39,439 bases of DNA from DATDMG01 sp036518955 (GTDB lineage Bacteria > Actinomycetota > Actinomycetes > Actinomycetales > Kineosporiaceae), in assembly GCA_036518955.1 (NCBI GenBank), contig DATDMG010000139.1:1-39439 (forward strand), given 5' to 3'. The position numbers were made by a program, and so were the translations under genes. This document shows, in pieces, positions 28,615 through 35,672 of this stretch. The notes beneath the pieces were generated by a model. That model was not told the DNA's origin. It did not search any database and worked only from the letters and a program-made list of their open reading frames with translations. The number at the start of each line of letters is the position of its first letter. Position 1 is the stretch's first letter.

Positions 28615-30429
28615 TCAGTCGTCCGCCGGTCTGGTGGCACGTCCGGTGGCGGCCGCACCGTAGCGTGCGGCCAGGGCCGCACCGCCGAGGTGCCCGCCGG
28701 CCTCCGCGTCGGCCGGGTGGGTCGCCCCGAACCGGGGCGTGCCGAAGGCGCTCACCACCCGGACGACGAACCCGGCCAGCGCCTGGCGGGTGGCCGCCGG
28801 CGCCGCCAGGTCCGAGCAGGATCCCCGGGCCAGGCAGCCGGTGTCGATCGACGCTGAGTCGACGACGCCCGCGCCCGAGGGCGCCGCGTAGTACGTCGCG
28901 GTGGTGTCGATCCAGTCGCGACCGCGCAGCGTGGTGCCCCTGGCCAGCACCTGGACGGCGGGTGGCCCGGTCGGCGTCGTCGCGTCGACCTCGCCGGAGG
29001 CCGCCGCCCGGAGCGGGGTCCCGCCGGTCCAGCCGGTCCACGCCGGGGGGTCGAGGGGCAGCACCGGGCCGGCCACGCCGAGCCCGCGGTACTGCGCGCC
29101 GATGAGCAGTGCCTCGGGTCGGCCCAGGGGCGCGTCCCGCCAGCGGATCGTGACGTCGTCCGGGGTGGCCAGCCGGGCCGGGTCCTCGGCGAGCACCCGG
29201 TACAGCCGGACGCCCTGCGGGGTGCCGTCCGCCCCCCGGACGAGCAGCACGTGCCAGTAGAGCTGATTCGCGCCGAGGAAGGCCAGGTTCGTGCCCGCGT
29301 TCCGGACGGCCTCGAGGGTGTCGTAGAGGCGGGTCGTGGCGTACTCCGCATGCGATCCGACGACCACCTCGGCGCGTCCGGCGAGCAGGCTGGGGGAGGC
29401 GTCGACGTCGGTGTCCGTCAGGTAGTCGACGTCCACGCCGGCTGCCTCGACCGCCTGGACCAGCGGCACGGTGTATTCCGCGACCTGGTGCTGCCCGGCG
29501 TCCACCAGCGGGCGGGCGAGTGCGACCACGCGGGCCCGGCGCTGGACGGCGGCCGCTACCGGTCCGGTCACGGCCCGGTAGAGGCTCGCCCCGCCGTAGG
29601 GGTTGTACGCCGCCCAGGTGAGGGTGGGGACCACGTACGCCGCCGGTGCGCGGCCGGCGGCCACGGCCGGACCCCGCACGGTGAGCGGCACCCAGCCGGT
29701 GAGGCCCGGTCGGTGGAGGGAGCGGACCTGGAGCAGGTACAGGCCGGGCAGCCAGGAGACCGTGATCGTGATCTCGGTCGACGGGTGCCAGCCGGGTCCC
29801 GCGCCGACCGTGGTCGCGCCGGGCGGCACCGGTTGCGGTGCGGCCGTGAACGCGGGGGAGGTCCAGGTGACGCGGGCTCCGGCACCGCCGTAGGAGCCGA
29901 CGCGCCACGCGTGCACGGTGTACTCGTCCCGCGGGCCGCTCACGGCGATCCCCACGGTGTCGCCGCATCCGGCCGAGGACCGGGTGGCGGTGACCCCGAC
30001 GGTGTCCGACCCCGGCAGACCGCCGTCCGCCACCGAGAGCGGGGTGCCGGGGCGGCGGTTCTCCACCGCCAGCCAGCCCGGAGTCACGGCCGGCGAGCAG
30101 GGGCCGTTCAGCACCGGGCGGGGCAGGTCGGCGGGCAGTGTGCGGGCGATGCTCGCCTGCCAGGCGGACGCCGCCTGAACGGTGGCCGGCCGGGCCGCCG
30201 CGACCGTCGTCCCCGGCGGGCCGGTCGGGCCCGGCGCGCCCGGGCCGTCGGGCCGGGTGCTTGCCGACAGCGCCGGCCCGCGATCCGCGGGCCCGGGGCC
30301 CGTCGCCCCCGCCGTCGGCGAGGCGCCGAGGCCGGGGGGCGCGGAGGCGGACGACGTCAGCACCGCCGCCGCGATGCCGATCAGGACGACGCCGCGGCGA
30401 CGGCTGCCCGCTCGAAACCGTTGACCCAC
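28615..30429 (-). CDS. Exported protein resembling the N,N-dimethylformamidase large subunit
   Basis: A 604-residue protein with a Sec-type signal (basic RFRAGSRRR, hydrophobic core 13-26, cleavage near SASA at 27-30), a Pro/Gly/Thr linker to about 82, then a domain like the C-terminal part of DMFase large subunits: HAWRVGSYGGAGAR (173-186), TLTWAAYNPYGGASLY (269-284), VDYLTDTD (334-341), GSHAEYAT (358-365) and FLGANQLYWHV (384-394). The Tyr and Glu residues in those blocks resemble the family's iron ligands, but I cannot align them. GTG 30429 is preferred because CATAGT (30437-30442) lies seven bases before it; ATG 30453 is the alternative. Substrate unknown; no small DMFase subunit is nearby. 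Confidence 0.78.
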   Translation of the reverse strand: MGQRFRAGSRRRGVVLIGIAAAVLTSSASAPPGLGASPTAGATGPGPADRGPALSASTRPDGPGAPGPTGPPGTTVAAARPATVQAASAWQASIARTLPADLPRPVLNGPCSPAVTPGWLAVENRRPGTPLSVADGGLPGSDTVGVTATRSSAGCGDTVGIAVSGPRDEYTVHAWRVGSYGGAGARVTWTSPAFTAAPQPVPPGATTVGAGPGWHPSTEITITVSWLPGLYLLQVRSLHRPGLTGWVPLTVRGPAVAAGRAPAAYVVPTLTWAAYNPYGGASLYRAVTGPVAAAVQRRARVVALARPLVDAGQHQVAEYTVPLVQAVEAAGVDVDYLTDTDVDASPSLLAGRAEVVVGSHAEYATTRLYDTLEAVRNAGTNLAFLGANQLYWHVLLVRGADGTPQGVRLYRVLAEDPARLATPDDVTIRWRDAPLGRPEALLIGAQYRGLGVAGPVLPLDPPAWTGWTGGTPLRAAASGEVDATTPTGPPAVQVLARGTTLRGRDWIDTTATYYAAPSGAGVVDSASIDTGCLARGSCSDLAAPAATRQALAGFVVRVVSAFGTPRFGATHPADAEAGGHLGGAALAARYGAAATGRATRPADD

Positions 30430-30599
30430 CCCCAGGACTATGGCATGCCTCATCCGGTCGGCGGAGGCGACCGGACGCCCAACCCGTCGACCGCCGGCCC
30501 GTCCGCGGGAACGGCGCTCTACGTGATCTGCTGGCCCTGTCCGAGCTGAGCAACTCCGCTGCTGACCGACTCCGGCCTCGACCCAAGGATCTGACCGCG

Positions 30600-31643
30600 A
30601 TGCCCCTGAGCACCGGACCATCGAACCTGCCCGCCGTGCCGGAGGAGATCCGCGACTTCGCCCGGCAGGTCGACATCGACGCCGCCCGGCTCTACTCGAT
30701 CCCCATGACCGCCCGGTTCCGTGGCATCGCCGTCCGGGAAGGGCTGCTCCTGCGGGGGCCGGCCGGGTGGGGGGAGTTCTGCCCGTTCGCCGACTACGAC
30801 GACGAGGTCTCCGCCGGGTGGCTGCTGACCGCTCTGGAGGCTGCCGTCCTCGGCTGGCCCGCACCGGTCCGGGACCAGATCCCGATCAACGCCACGGTCC
30901 CGGCCGTCGACCCACCACGGGCGCACGCCGTCGTGACCGCGTCCGGCTGTGCCACGGCGAAGGTCAAGGTCGCCGACCACCCGGGCTCGCTCGCGGAAGA
31001 CCTGGCCCGGCTGGAGGCGGTCCGGGACGCCCTCGGCCCGACCGGCGTCGTCCGGGTCGACGCGAACGGCGTCTGGGACGTCGGCACCGCCATCGCCCAG
31101 ATCGCCGCGATGGACGCCGCAGCCGGGGGACTGCAGTACGTCGAGCAACCCTGCCGCACCATCGAGGAACTGGCCGCCGTCCGACGCCGCGTCAGCGTCC
31201 CGATCGCCGCTGACGAGTCGATCCGCCGGGCCGAGGACCCGATGCGGGTCGCCGTCGCCGGGGCCGCCGACATCGCCGTCATCAAGTGCACCCCGCTGGG
31301 CGGCGTCCGCCGTGCGCTGGCGGTCGCAGAAGCGGCCGGTCTGCCCTGCGTGATCTCCTCCGCGCTGGAGACCAGCGTCGGACTCGCCGCCCAACTCGCC
31401 CTCGCCGGAGCCCTCCCACGACTGGATCATGCCTGCGGCCTGGGGACGCTGTCGCTGCTGCGGGGGGACACCGTGTCCGGCGTGGTGTCCCTGGTCCCGC
31501 GCTCCGGTCTCCTCCCCGTACTGCCCGGTCCACCGGATCCGGACCCGGAACTCCTCGACCGCTACGACCAGAGGGATCCCGAGCGACGGGCCTGGTGGAC
31601 CGACCGCTTGCGCCGCACCTTGAAGATCCTCATCGGTGCCTGA
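30600..31643 (+). CDS. menC: o-Succinylbenzoate synthase
   Basis: Menaquinone biosynthesis: dehydrates SHCHC to o-succinylbenzoate. The 347-residue enolase-superfamily enzyme has RLYSIPMTARFRGIAVREG (30-48), the KVKV catalytic lysines Lys121/Lys123, metal ligands Asp154 (VDANG), Glu182 (VEQP) and Asp205 (ADES), and Lys229 in IKCTPLGG on the opposite face. AAGGA at 30585-30589 supports ATG 30600. The first about 25 residues are variable, and ATG 30705 is unlikely because it would remove the first strand. No other men gene is in the window. Confidence 0.93.
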   Translation: MPLSTGPSNLPAVPEEIRDFARQVDIDAARLYSIPMTARFRGIAVREGLLLRGPAGWGEFCPFADYDDEVSAGWLLTALEAAVLGWPAPVRDQIPINATVPAVDPPRAHAVVTASGCATAKVKVADHPGSLAEDLARLEAVRDALGPTGVVRVDANGVWDVGTAIAQIAAMDAAAGGLQYVEQPCRTIEELAAVRRRVSVPIAADESIRRAEDPMRVAVAGAADIAVIKCTPLGGVRRALAVAEAAGLPCVISSALETSVGLAAQLALAGALPRLDHACGLGTLSLLRGDTVSGVVSLVPRSGLLPVLPGPPDPDPELLDRYDQRDPERRAWWTDRLRRTLKILIGA

Positions 31644-31706
31644 CCGCGCGCGAGAACCAGACGATGGACGACGCGATCTCCGGCCCAAAGGATCATCCGC
31701 CTGACC

Positions 31707-31733
31707 GACGACGGGACCGTCACGCCCGTCGTC
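31707..31733 (+). terminator. Hairpin after menC
   Basis: GACGACGGG (31707-31715) and CCCGTCGTC (31725-31733) are perfect complements around a nine-base loop, 63 bases after the menC stop. It is a terminator candidate without T-tract. Confidence 0.5.
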
Positions 31734-31774
31734 ACGATGCCTACCGAGAGGTCGGTCAACGCTACGAAGCGCAA

Positions 31775-31802
31775 CGAACCGGCGGCCCTGGCCGCCGGTT
31801 CG
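31775..31802 (-). terminator. Terminator hairpin of tRNA-Leu
   Basis: Perfect complementary arms 31775-31787 and 31790-31802 start 17 bases past the 3' end of the minus-strand tRNA gene; in practice the stem is eleven pairs with a six-base loop. It could also stop menC transcripts from the other side. Confidence 0.7.
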
Positions 31803-31819
31803 CACCATGCCGCGGAGGG

Positions 31820-31901
31820 TGCCGGGTGCGGGACTCGAACCCGCATGCCTCTCGGCGGCGCATTTTGAGTGCGCTGTGTCTGCCGATTCCACCAACCCGG
31901 C
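31820..31901 (-). tRNA. tRNA-Leu (anticodon CAA)
   Basis: On the minus strand the sequence begins GCCGGGT (acceptor) and ends ACCCGGC plus discriminator A, seven perfect pairs. The anticodon stem GCGCA/TGCGC encloses the loop CTCAAAA, so the anticodon is CAA, decoding UUG. A long variable arm (class II) precedes the T arm GCGGGTTCGAGTCCCGC. The 3' CCA is not encoded (CCC follows). Length is 82 bases. A -10-like TACAGT lies ten bases upstream and a hairpin terminator downstream. Confidence 0.96.
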
Positions 31902-31910
31902 GCAGGAGCG

Positions 31911-31916
31911 ACTGTA
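31911..31916 (-). promoter_or_regulatory. -10 box of tRNA-Leu promoter
   Basis: On the minus strand TACAGT lies nine to ten bases before the first tRNA base. No convincing -35 element was found. Confidence 0.5.
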
Positions 31917-32005
31917 GCGGGTCCGGCGAGGCCTCGTCGTGGTCGGGTCCACCGGAGGGCAGTGCTCCCGGCGTCCCCGACGCGCGGTCCGGCGACGGGA
32001 GTCAC

Positions 32006-32011
32006 TACGCT
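32006..32011 (+). promoter_or_regulatory. -10 box of a probable leaderless promoter for the ANTAR regulator
   Basis: TACGCT, the same hexamer as at hisF, ends seven bases before GTG 32019; there is no ribosome-binding site. Confidence 0.6.
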
Positions 32012-32018
32012 GGGTCTC

Positions 32019-32654
32019 GTGACCGATCGGGAGACCGCGACGACCCCGGCCCGCCGCGTCGTCGTCGCCGAGGACGAGGCCCTCATCCGCCTCGACATCG
32101 TCGAGATGCTGAGCGACGCGGGGTACGAGGTCGTGGGGGAGGCCGGCGACGGCGAGGAGGCCGTCCGGCTGGCCGAGGAACACCGGCCCGACCTTGTCGT
32201 GATGGACATCAAGATGCCCGTTCTCGACGGGATCTCGGCAGCCGAGCGGATCGCCGGTGGGCGGATCGCGCCGGTGGTCCTGCTGACCGCCTTCTCCCAG
32301 CGGGAACTCGTCGAGCGAGCCCGGGACGCCGGGGCGATGGCCTACGTGGTGAAGCCGTTCTCGGCCGCCGACCTGCTGCCCGCGCTGGAGATCGCGCTCA
32401 GCCGGCACGCGGAGATCGCGGCGTTGGAGGCCGAGGTCGCGAACCTGGCGGACCGGTTCGAGACGCGCAAGCAGGTCGACCGGGCGAAAGGCTTGCTGCA
32501 GGCGAAGTTCAAGATGACCGAGCCCGAGGCCTTCCGGTGGATCCAGAAGACCTCGATGGACAAGCGGCTGACCATGCGTGAGGTGGCCAACGCCATCATC
32601 GCCTCCGCCGCCGACTCCCCGTCCGGCGCCAAGCAGCCGTCGTCCGGGAGTTGA
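32019..32654 (+). CDS. pdtaR: ANTAR-domain response regulator, PdtaR type
   Basis: A 211-residue cytosolic two-component regulator that acts on RNA. The receiver domain has the acidic pair Glu18/Asp19 (VVAEDE), phospho-acceptor Asp63 (VVMDIKMP), Thr90 and Lys112 (VKPF). A coiled linker (about 127-150) leads to an ANTAR domain (about 150-195: VDRAKGLLQAKFKMTEPEAFRWIQKTS split across blocks, with the typical K-L-L and E-A-F/W residues). ANTAR proteins bind paired hairpins in mRNA leaders and cause antitermination. The cognate kinase PdtaS is not in the window. The same gene between pyk and liv genes is seen in Streptomyces. The start is GTG 32019 by the leaderless box. Confidence 0.94.
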   Translation: MTDRETATTPARRVVVAEDEALIRLDIVEMLSDAGYEVVGEAGDGEEAVRLAEEHRPDLVVMDIKMPVLDGISAAERIAGGRIAPVVLLTAFSQRELVERARDAGAMAYVVKPFSAADLLPALEIALSRHAEIAALEAEVANLADRFETRKQVDRAKGLLQAKFKMTEPEAFRWIQKTSMDKRLTMREVANAIIASAADSPSGAKQPSSGS

Positions 32655-32679
32655 CCGCTCGGCCGCGTGCTCCCGGACG
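32641..32679 (+). terminator. Stem-loop overlapping the pdtaR stop codon
   Basis: CGTCCGGGAG (32641-32650) pairs perfectly with CTCCCGGACG (32670-32679); the stop codon (32652-32654) sits in the 19-base loop. This is a terminator or mRNA-end stabiliser candidate. Confidence 0.5.
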
Positions 32680-32712
32680 CGCGGCGCCACACCCCCGCAA
32701 CGGCCCGTGACT

Positions 32713-32874
32713 CCGAGGCCCTCCCAGGCTCAGGGCCTTGGCGTTCTCGCACGGCCGGGCGAGGCAGGTGTCGGGGCTGGTGGTTCCGCACTGGCACCCA
32801 CGGCGCGCCGCCCACCAGCCTCCCTCCCACCCGCGACAACCGAAGGCCCTCCTTCCAGGCCGCGCCGGTTGTCG
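32713..32874. other. Structured intergenic segment with three further stem-loops, possible ncRNA or leader
   Basis: Three long-arm inverted repeats follow the pdtaR hairpin: 32713-32722 with 32732-32741 (ten pairs, one G-U), 32775-32783 with 32812-32820 (nine), and 32834-32842 with 32866-32874 (nine). No convincing protein-coding frame covers the segment. It could be a structured 5' leader for livK or an independent small RNA; strand is not certain. Confidence 0.35.
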
Positions 32875-32916
32875 GCGTGGTCGTTCTTGCGTGCGCCCGG
32901 TTTCACTCTGAGTAGC

Positions 32917-32943
32917 GAAACAAAACTGTGTCACGGTGGAAAC
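32917..32943. promoter_or_regulatory. GlnR-box-like array upstream of livK
   Basis: GAAAC (32917-32921), six bases, GTGTC (32928-32932), six bases, GAAAC (32939-32943). This is the 22-base periodicity of the actinobacterial GlnR box (gTnAC-N6-GaAAC repeated); both GAAAC halves are perfect, GTGTC has one mismatch, and the first a-site (32906-32910) is poor. It suggests control of the amino-acid importer by the nitrogen regulator GlnR (inference). Confidence 0.45.
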
Positions 32944-32958
32944 GTTCCGGCAGTTTGA

Positions 32959-32972
32959 ATGCAAACTTGCAT
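32959..32972. repeat. Short palindrome ATGCAA-AC-TTGCAT upstream of livK
   Basis: Perfect six-base arms separated by two bases, 16 bases after the GlnR-like array and about 170 bases before livK. It resembles a dimeric regulator's operator; no regulator can be named. Confidence 0.4.
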
Positions 32973-33140
32973 GCGATGCTGTGCGTCAAGGGGATCCGGC
33001 GTATCCGAATCGTTGCGCAGCCGAGGCCGGGCCGGGTTCGAGATCGATCCATGGGCGCTCACGCCGGTGGTAGTTTCGCGTCCGGTCGGTGCCGGGACAG
33101 CAGGTCCAGGCGCACTCCTAAGACGTGGGAAGAGGTAGAC

Positions 33141-34406
33141 ATGGCGAAGCCGATTCGGGTCGTGGCACTCGTCGCCGTGGCGACTTTGGGCCTGGCCGCG
33201 TGCGGCGGGAGCTCCAGCGGGGGCGGTTCGGGCGGTGGTGGCGGCAAGACGCTGATCATCTCGACGGACCTCCCGCTGCAGGGGCCGTCCAAGGACGCCT
33301 CAGAGTCGACGAACAACGCGATCGACCTCTACCTGAGCCAAATCGGGTACAAGGCCGGCAATTACACGATCAAGCTGCAGAAGTACGACGACTCCACGGC
33401 CGCCGCCGCCAAGTGGGACAGCGGCCAGTGCTCGACGAACGCGACCGCTCACGTCAAGAACAAGGACGAGGTCGCGGTCATGGGCACCTACAACTCCGGG
33501 TGCGCCAAGATCGAGGTCCCCATCCTCGACCAGGACCCGAGCGGCCCGCTGTTGATGGTCTCGCACGCGAACACCAACCCTGGCCTCACCAAGGCCTGGG
33601 AGGCCGGTGAGCCGGAGAAGTACTACCCCAAGGGCAGCCGCAACTACGCCCGCGTGGTGACCACGGACGACGTCCAGGGCACCGCGGCCGCGACCTTCAT
33701 GTCGAAGGACCTCGGTATCAAGAAGCTGTACGTGCTCAACGACAACGAGACGTACGGGCAGGGTGTCGCCAAGCAGGTGGCTGCCGAGTCCGCCAAGGCC
33801 GGGATCACGGTGATCGCGAACGAGGCGTGGGACGCCAAGGCGACGAACTACACCGCGCTGTTCCAGAAGATCAAGGCGGCCGGGGCCGACGCGGTCTACC
33901 TGGCCGGAGTCTTCGACAACGGCGGTGGCCAGCTCATCAAGGACAAGGTCTCGGTGCTCGGTGACAACACCGCGGTCAAGCTGCTCGGCCCGGACGGGTT
34001 CACCGGGTACCCGGAGATGGTGAAGATGCCCGAGTCCCAGGGGATGTACCTGACGTTCCCCGGCCTCTCCACCGACCAGCTGCGCGCCAAGGGCGGCCCG
34101 GGCGCCAAGCTGCTGGACGCGTACAAGACGAAGTACGGTAGCGACCCGGCGTCCAGCTATGCGCTCTACGGCGTCGCCGCCGTCCAGGTCATCATTGAGG
34201 CGATCAAGAAGTCCGACGGCACCCGGAAGAGTGTCACCAACGCCGTCCTCGGCGGCAGCGGGGTGACCGTCAGCGCGGCCGACTCGGTGCTCGGCAAGGA
34301 GACGGTGATCGACCCCAAGACGGGGGACGTCAACGTCAAGGACATCACCGTTGAGGTCGTCAAGGGCAACGCCGAGACCTTCCTCAAGGCCGTCGCGGTC
34401 GAGTGA
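33141..34406 (+). CDS. livK: Branched-chain amino acid ABC transporter substrate-binding lipoprotein
   Basis: Extracellular binding protein of 421 residues, membrane-anchored by lipid. The signal ends in the lipobox LAAC with Cys21, followed by a Gly/Ser linker, then a type I periplasmic-binding fold: IISTDLPLQGPSKD, VAVMGTYNSGCAKIEVPILDQ, VYVLND-like strand (KKLYVLNDNETYGQG) and DAVYLAGVFDNGG. AGGT-rich GGAAGAGGT precedes ATG 33141; open codons upstream are leader. Four transport genes follow in order, and Lgt, encoded in this window, would modify Cys21. Ligand is predicted Leu/Ile/Val-like, but related proteins bind other amino acids or amides. Confidence 0.94.
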   Translation: MAKPIRVVALVAVATLGLAACGGSSSGGGSGGGGGKTLIISTDLPLQGPSKDASESTNNAIDLYLSQIGYKAGNYTIKLQKYDDSTAAAAKWDSGQCSTNATAHVKNKDEVAVMGTYNSGCAKIEVPILDQDPSGPLLMVSHANTNPGLTKAWEAGEPEKYYPKGSRNYARVVTTDDVQGTAAATFMSKDLGIKKLYVLNDNETYGQGVAKQVAAESAKAGITVIANEAWDAKATNYTALFQKIKAAGADAVYLAGVFDNGGGQLIKDKVSVLGDNTAVKLLGPDGFTGYPEMVKMPESQGMYLTFPGLSTDQLRAKGGPGAKLLDAYKTKYGSDPASSYALYGVAAVQVIIEAIKKSDGTRKSVTNAVLGGSGVTVSAADSVLGKETVIDPKTGDVNVKDITVEVVKGNAETFLKAVAVE

Positions 34407-34413
34407 CCACGGC

Positions 34414-34458
34414 CGCTGACCACGGGGTCAGCGCCGGCCCCCGCCCGGAGCGGGCCGG
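34414..34458 (+). terminator. Two adjacent stem-loops in the livK-livH gap
   Basis: CGCTGACC (34414-34421) pairs with GGTCAGCG (34426-34433), loop ACGG; directly after it CCGGCCC (34434-34440) pairs with GGGCCGG (34452-34458). Placed just after livK, they may act as a partial terminator or protect the 5' part of the mRNA, so that binding protein exceeds permease. Confidence 0.55.
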
Positions 34459-34488
34459 TAGGCGGTGGTACCGGCAGCCACGGTTCGC

Positions 34489-34527
34489 CGAGCAGCACGA
34501 CAACCAGGCACGGCGAGCAGCACGACA
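34489..34527 (+). repeat. Direct repeat of 14 bp in the livK-livH gap
   Basis: CGAGCAGCACGACA occurs at 34489-34502 and again at 34514-34527, period 25 bases. No protein is encoded here; it may reflect local duplication. Confidence 0.7.
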
Positions 34528-34620
34528 CGAGGCAAGGAGTCGAGTCCACATCGACGACCTCGTCGGGGGAGGGCAGGGCTTCCTCGGCGAGGTCGCCAAT
34601 CTCTTCCGGAAGGTGTGCCT

Positions 34621-35670
34621 GTGAGTCAGACAGCCGTGGAAGCCGGCCAGACCAGATCGTTCAGAGCCCTGCGCGATCACGCCGAAAGTGGTCTCGGTCT
34701 GGCGCTCGTCGCCGTTGCGATCCTGTATCTGTTGTACAAGGCCGTCGCGTCGCCGGCGCGATTCTTCGACGCCTTCCTCAACGGTGTCAACAACGGTTCG
34801 CTGTACGCCTTGATCGCCCTGGGGTACACGCTCGTCTACGGCATCATCGAGCTGATTAACTTCAGCCACGGGGACCTGTTCATGCTCGCCAGCGTGCTGG
34901 CGGCCTTCGTCGTCGTCACGGTTTTCGGGGTCACCACCGCCTCGGTCGGCGGCGTGCTGCTCGTCCTGGTCGGCCTGGTCATCGTGATGGTCGCCGCGGC
35001 GAGCCTGAACGTCACCGCCGAGCGACTTGCCTACCGGCGGCTGAGACGGGCACCGAAACTGGCGCCGCTGATCACCGCCGTCGGCCTGAGCTTCGTGTAC
35101 CAGTGGGGCGGGCTGCGCTCGAACGGCTCCGGGCAGAAGACCTGGAACGGAATCTTCGGTGACCGGGGGTTCAGCGTCGGCGGCGTGAAGATCTCGTGGG
35201 CGACCGTCGTCGTCATTTCGGTGACCATTCCGCTGCTCCTCGTGCTCACCTGGATCGTCCAGAAGACCCGGCAGGGCAAGGCCATGCGCGCCACCGCGCA
35301 GGACCAGGACGCCGCCCGGCTGATGGGCATCGACGTCGACCGCACCATCGCGTTCACCTTCGGCCTCGGCGGAGCGATGGCCGGTGCGGCGGGTGTTCTG
35401 TGGGTCGAGTCGATCGGGGACACCCGCTGGGACGCCGGGTTCCGGCTCGGGCTGTACGCGTTCACCGCTGCGGTGCTCGGCGGTATCGGCCGCCTCGACG
35501 GCGCCGTCCTCGGCGGCTTCCTGATCGGCATCGTGCAGAGCGTGAACGACGCCGGGGTGCTGCCCTTCGGGCAGAAGTGGTCCCAGACGGTGGTCTTCAC
35601 CATTCTGATCCTCCTGATGGTCTTCAAGCCCGAGGGCATCCTGGGCAGGCCGACGACGGAGAAGGTGTGA
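34621..35670 (+). CDS. livH: Branched-chain amino acid ABC transporter permease LivH
   Basis: Inner-membrane permease of 349 residues with about eight to nine helices. After a helix near 26-44 comes the family-typical NGVNNGSLYALIALGYTLVYG/INFSHGDLFM segment (about 55-90), and near the end FRLGLYAFTAAVLGGIGRLDGAVLGG, the EAA-like loop region contacting the ATPases. GTG 34621 is chosen over upstream open codons because GGAAGGTG lies just before it and the homologous start is there. LivM follows two bases after the stop. Confidence 0.94.
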   Translation: MSQTAVEAGQTRSFRALRDHAESGLGLALVAVAILYLLYKAVASPARFFDAFLNGVNNGSLYALIALGYTLVYGIIELINFSHGDLFMLASVLAAFVVVTVFGVTTASVGGVLLVLVGLVIVMVAAASLNVTAERLAYRRLRRAPKLAPLITAVGLSFVYQWGGLRSNGSGQKTWNGIFGDRGFSVGGVKISWATVVVISVTIPLLLVLTWIVQKTRQGKAMRATAQDQDAARLMGIDVDRTIAFTFGLGGAMAGAAGVLWVESIGDTRWDAGFRLGLYAFTAAVLGGIGRLDGAVLGGFLIGIVQSVNDAGVLPFGQKWSQTVVFTILILLMVFKPEGILGRPTTEKV

Positions 35671-35672
35671 CC

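Noticed and set aside
34489..34527. CRISPR-like repeats
   Set aside because: Only two copies of 14 bases with an 11-base spacer, and no cas genes.
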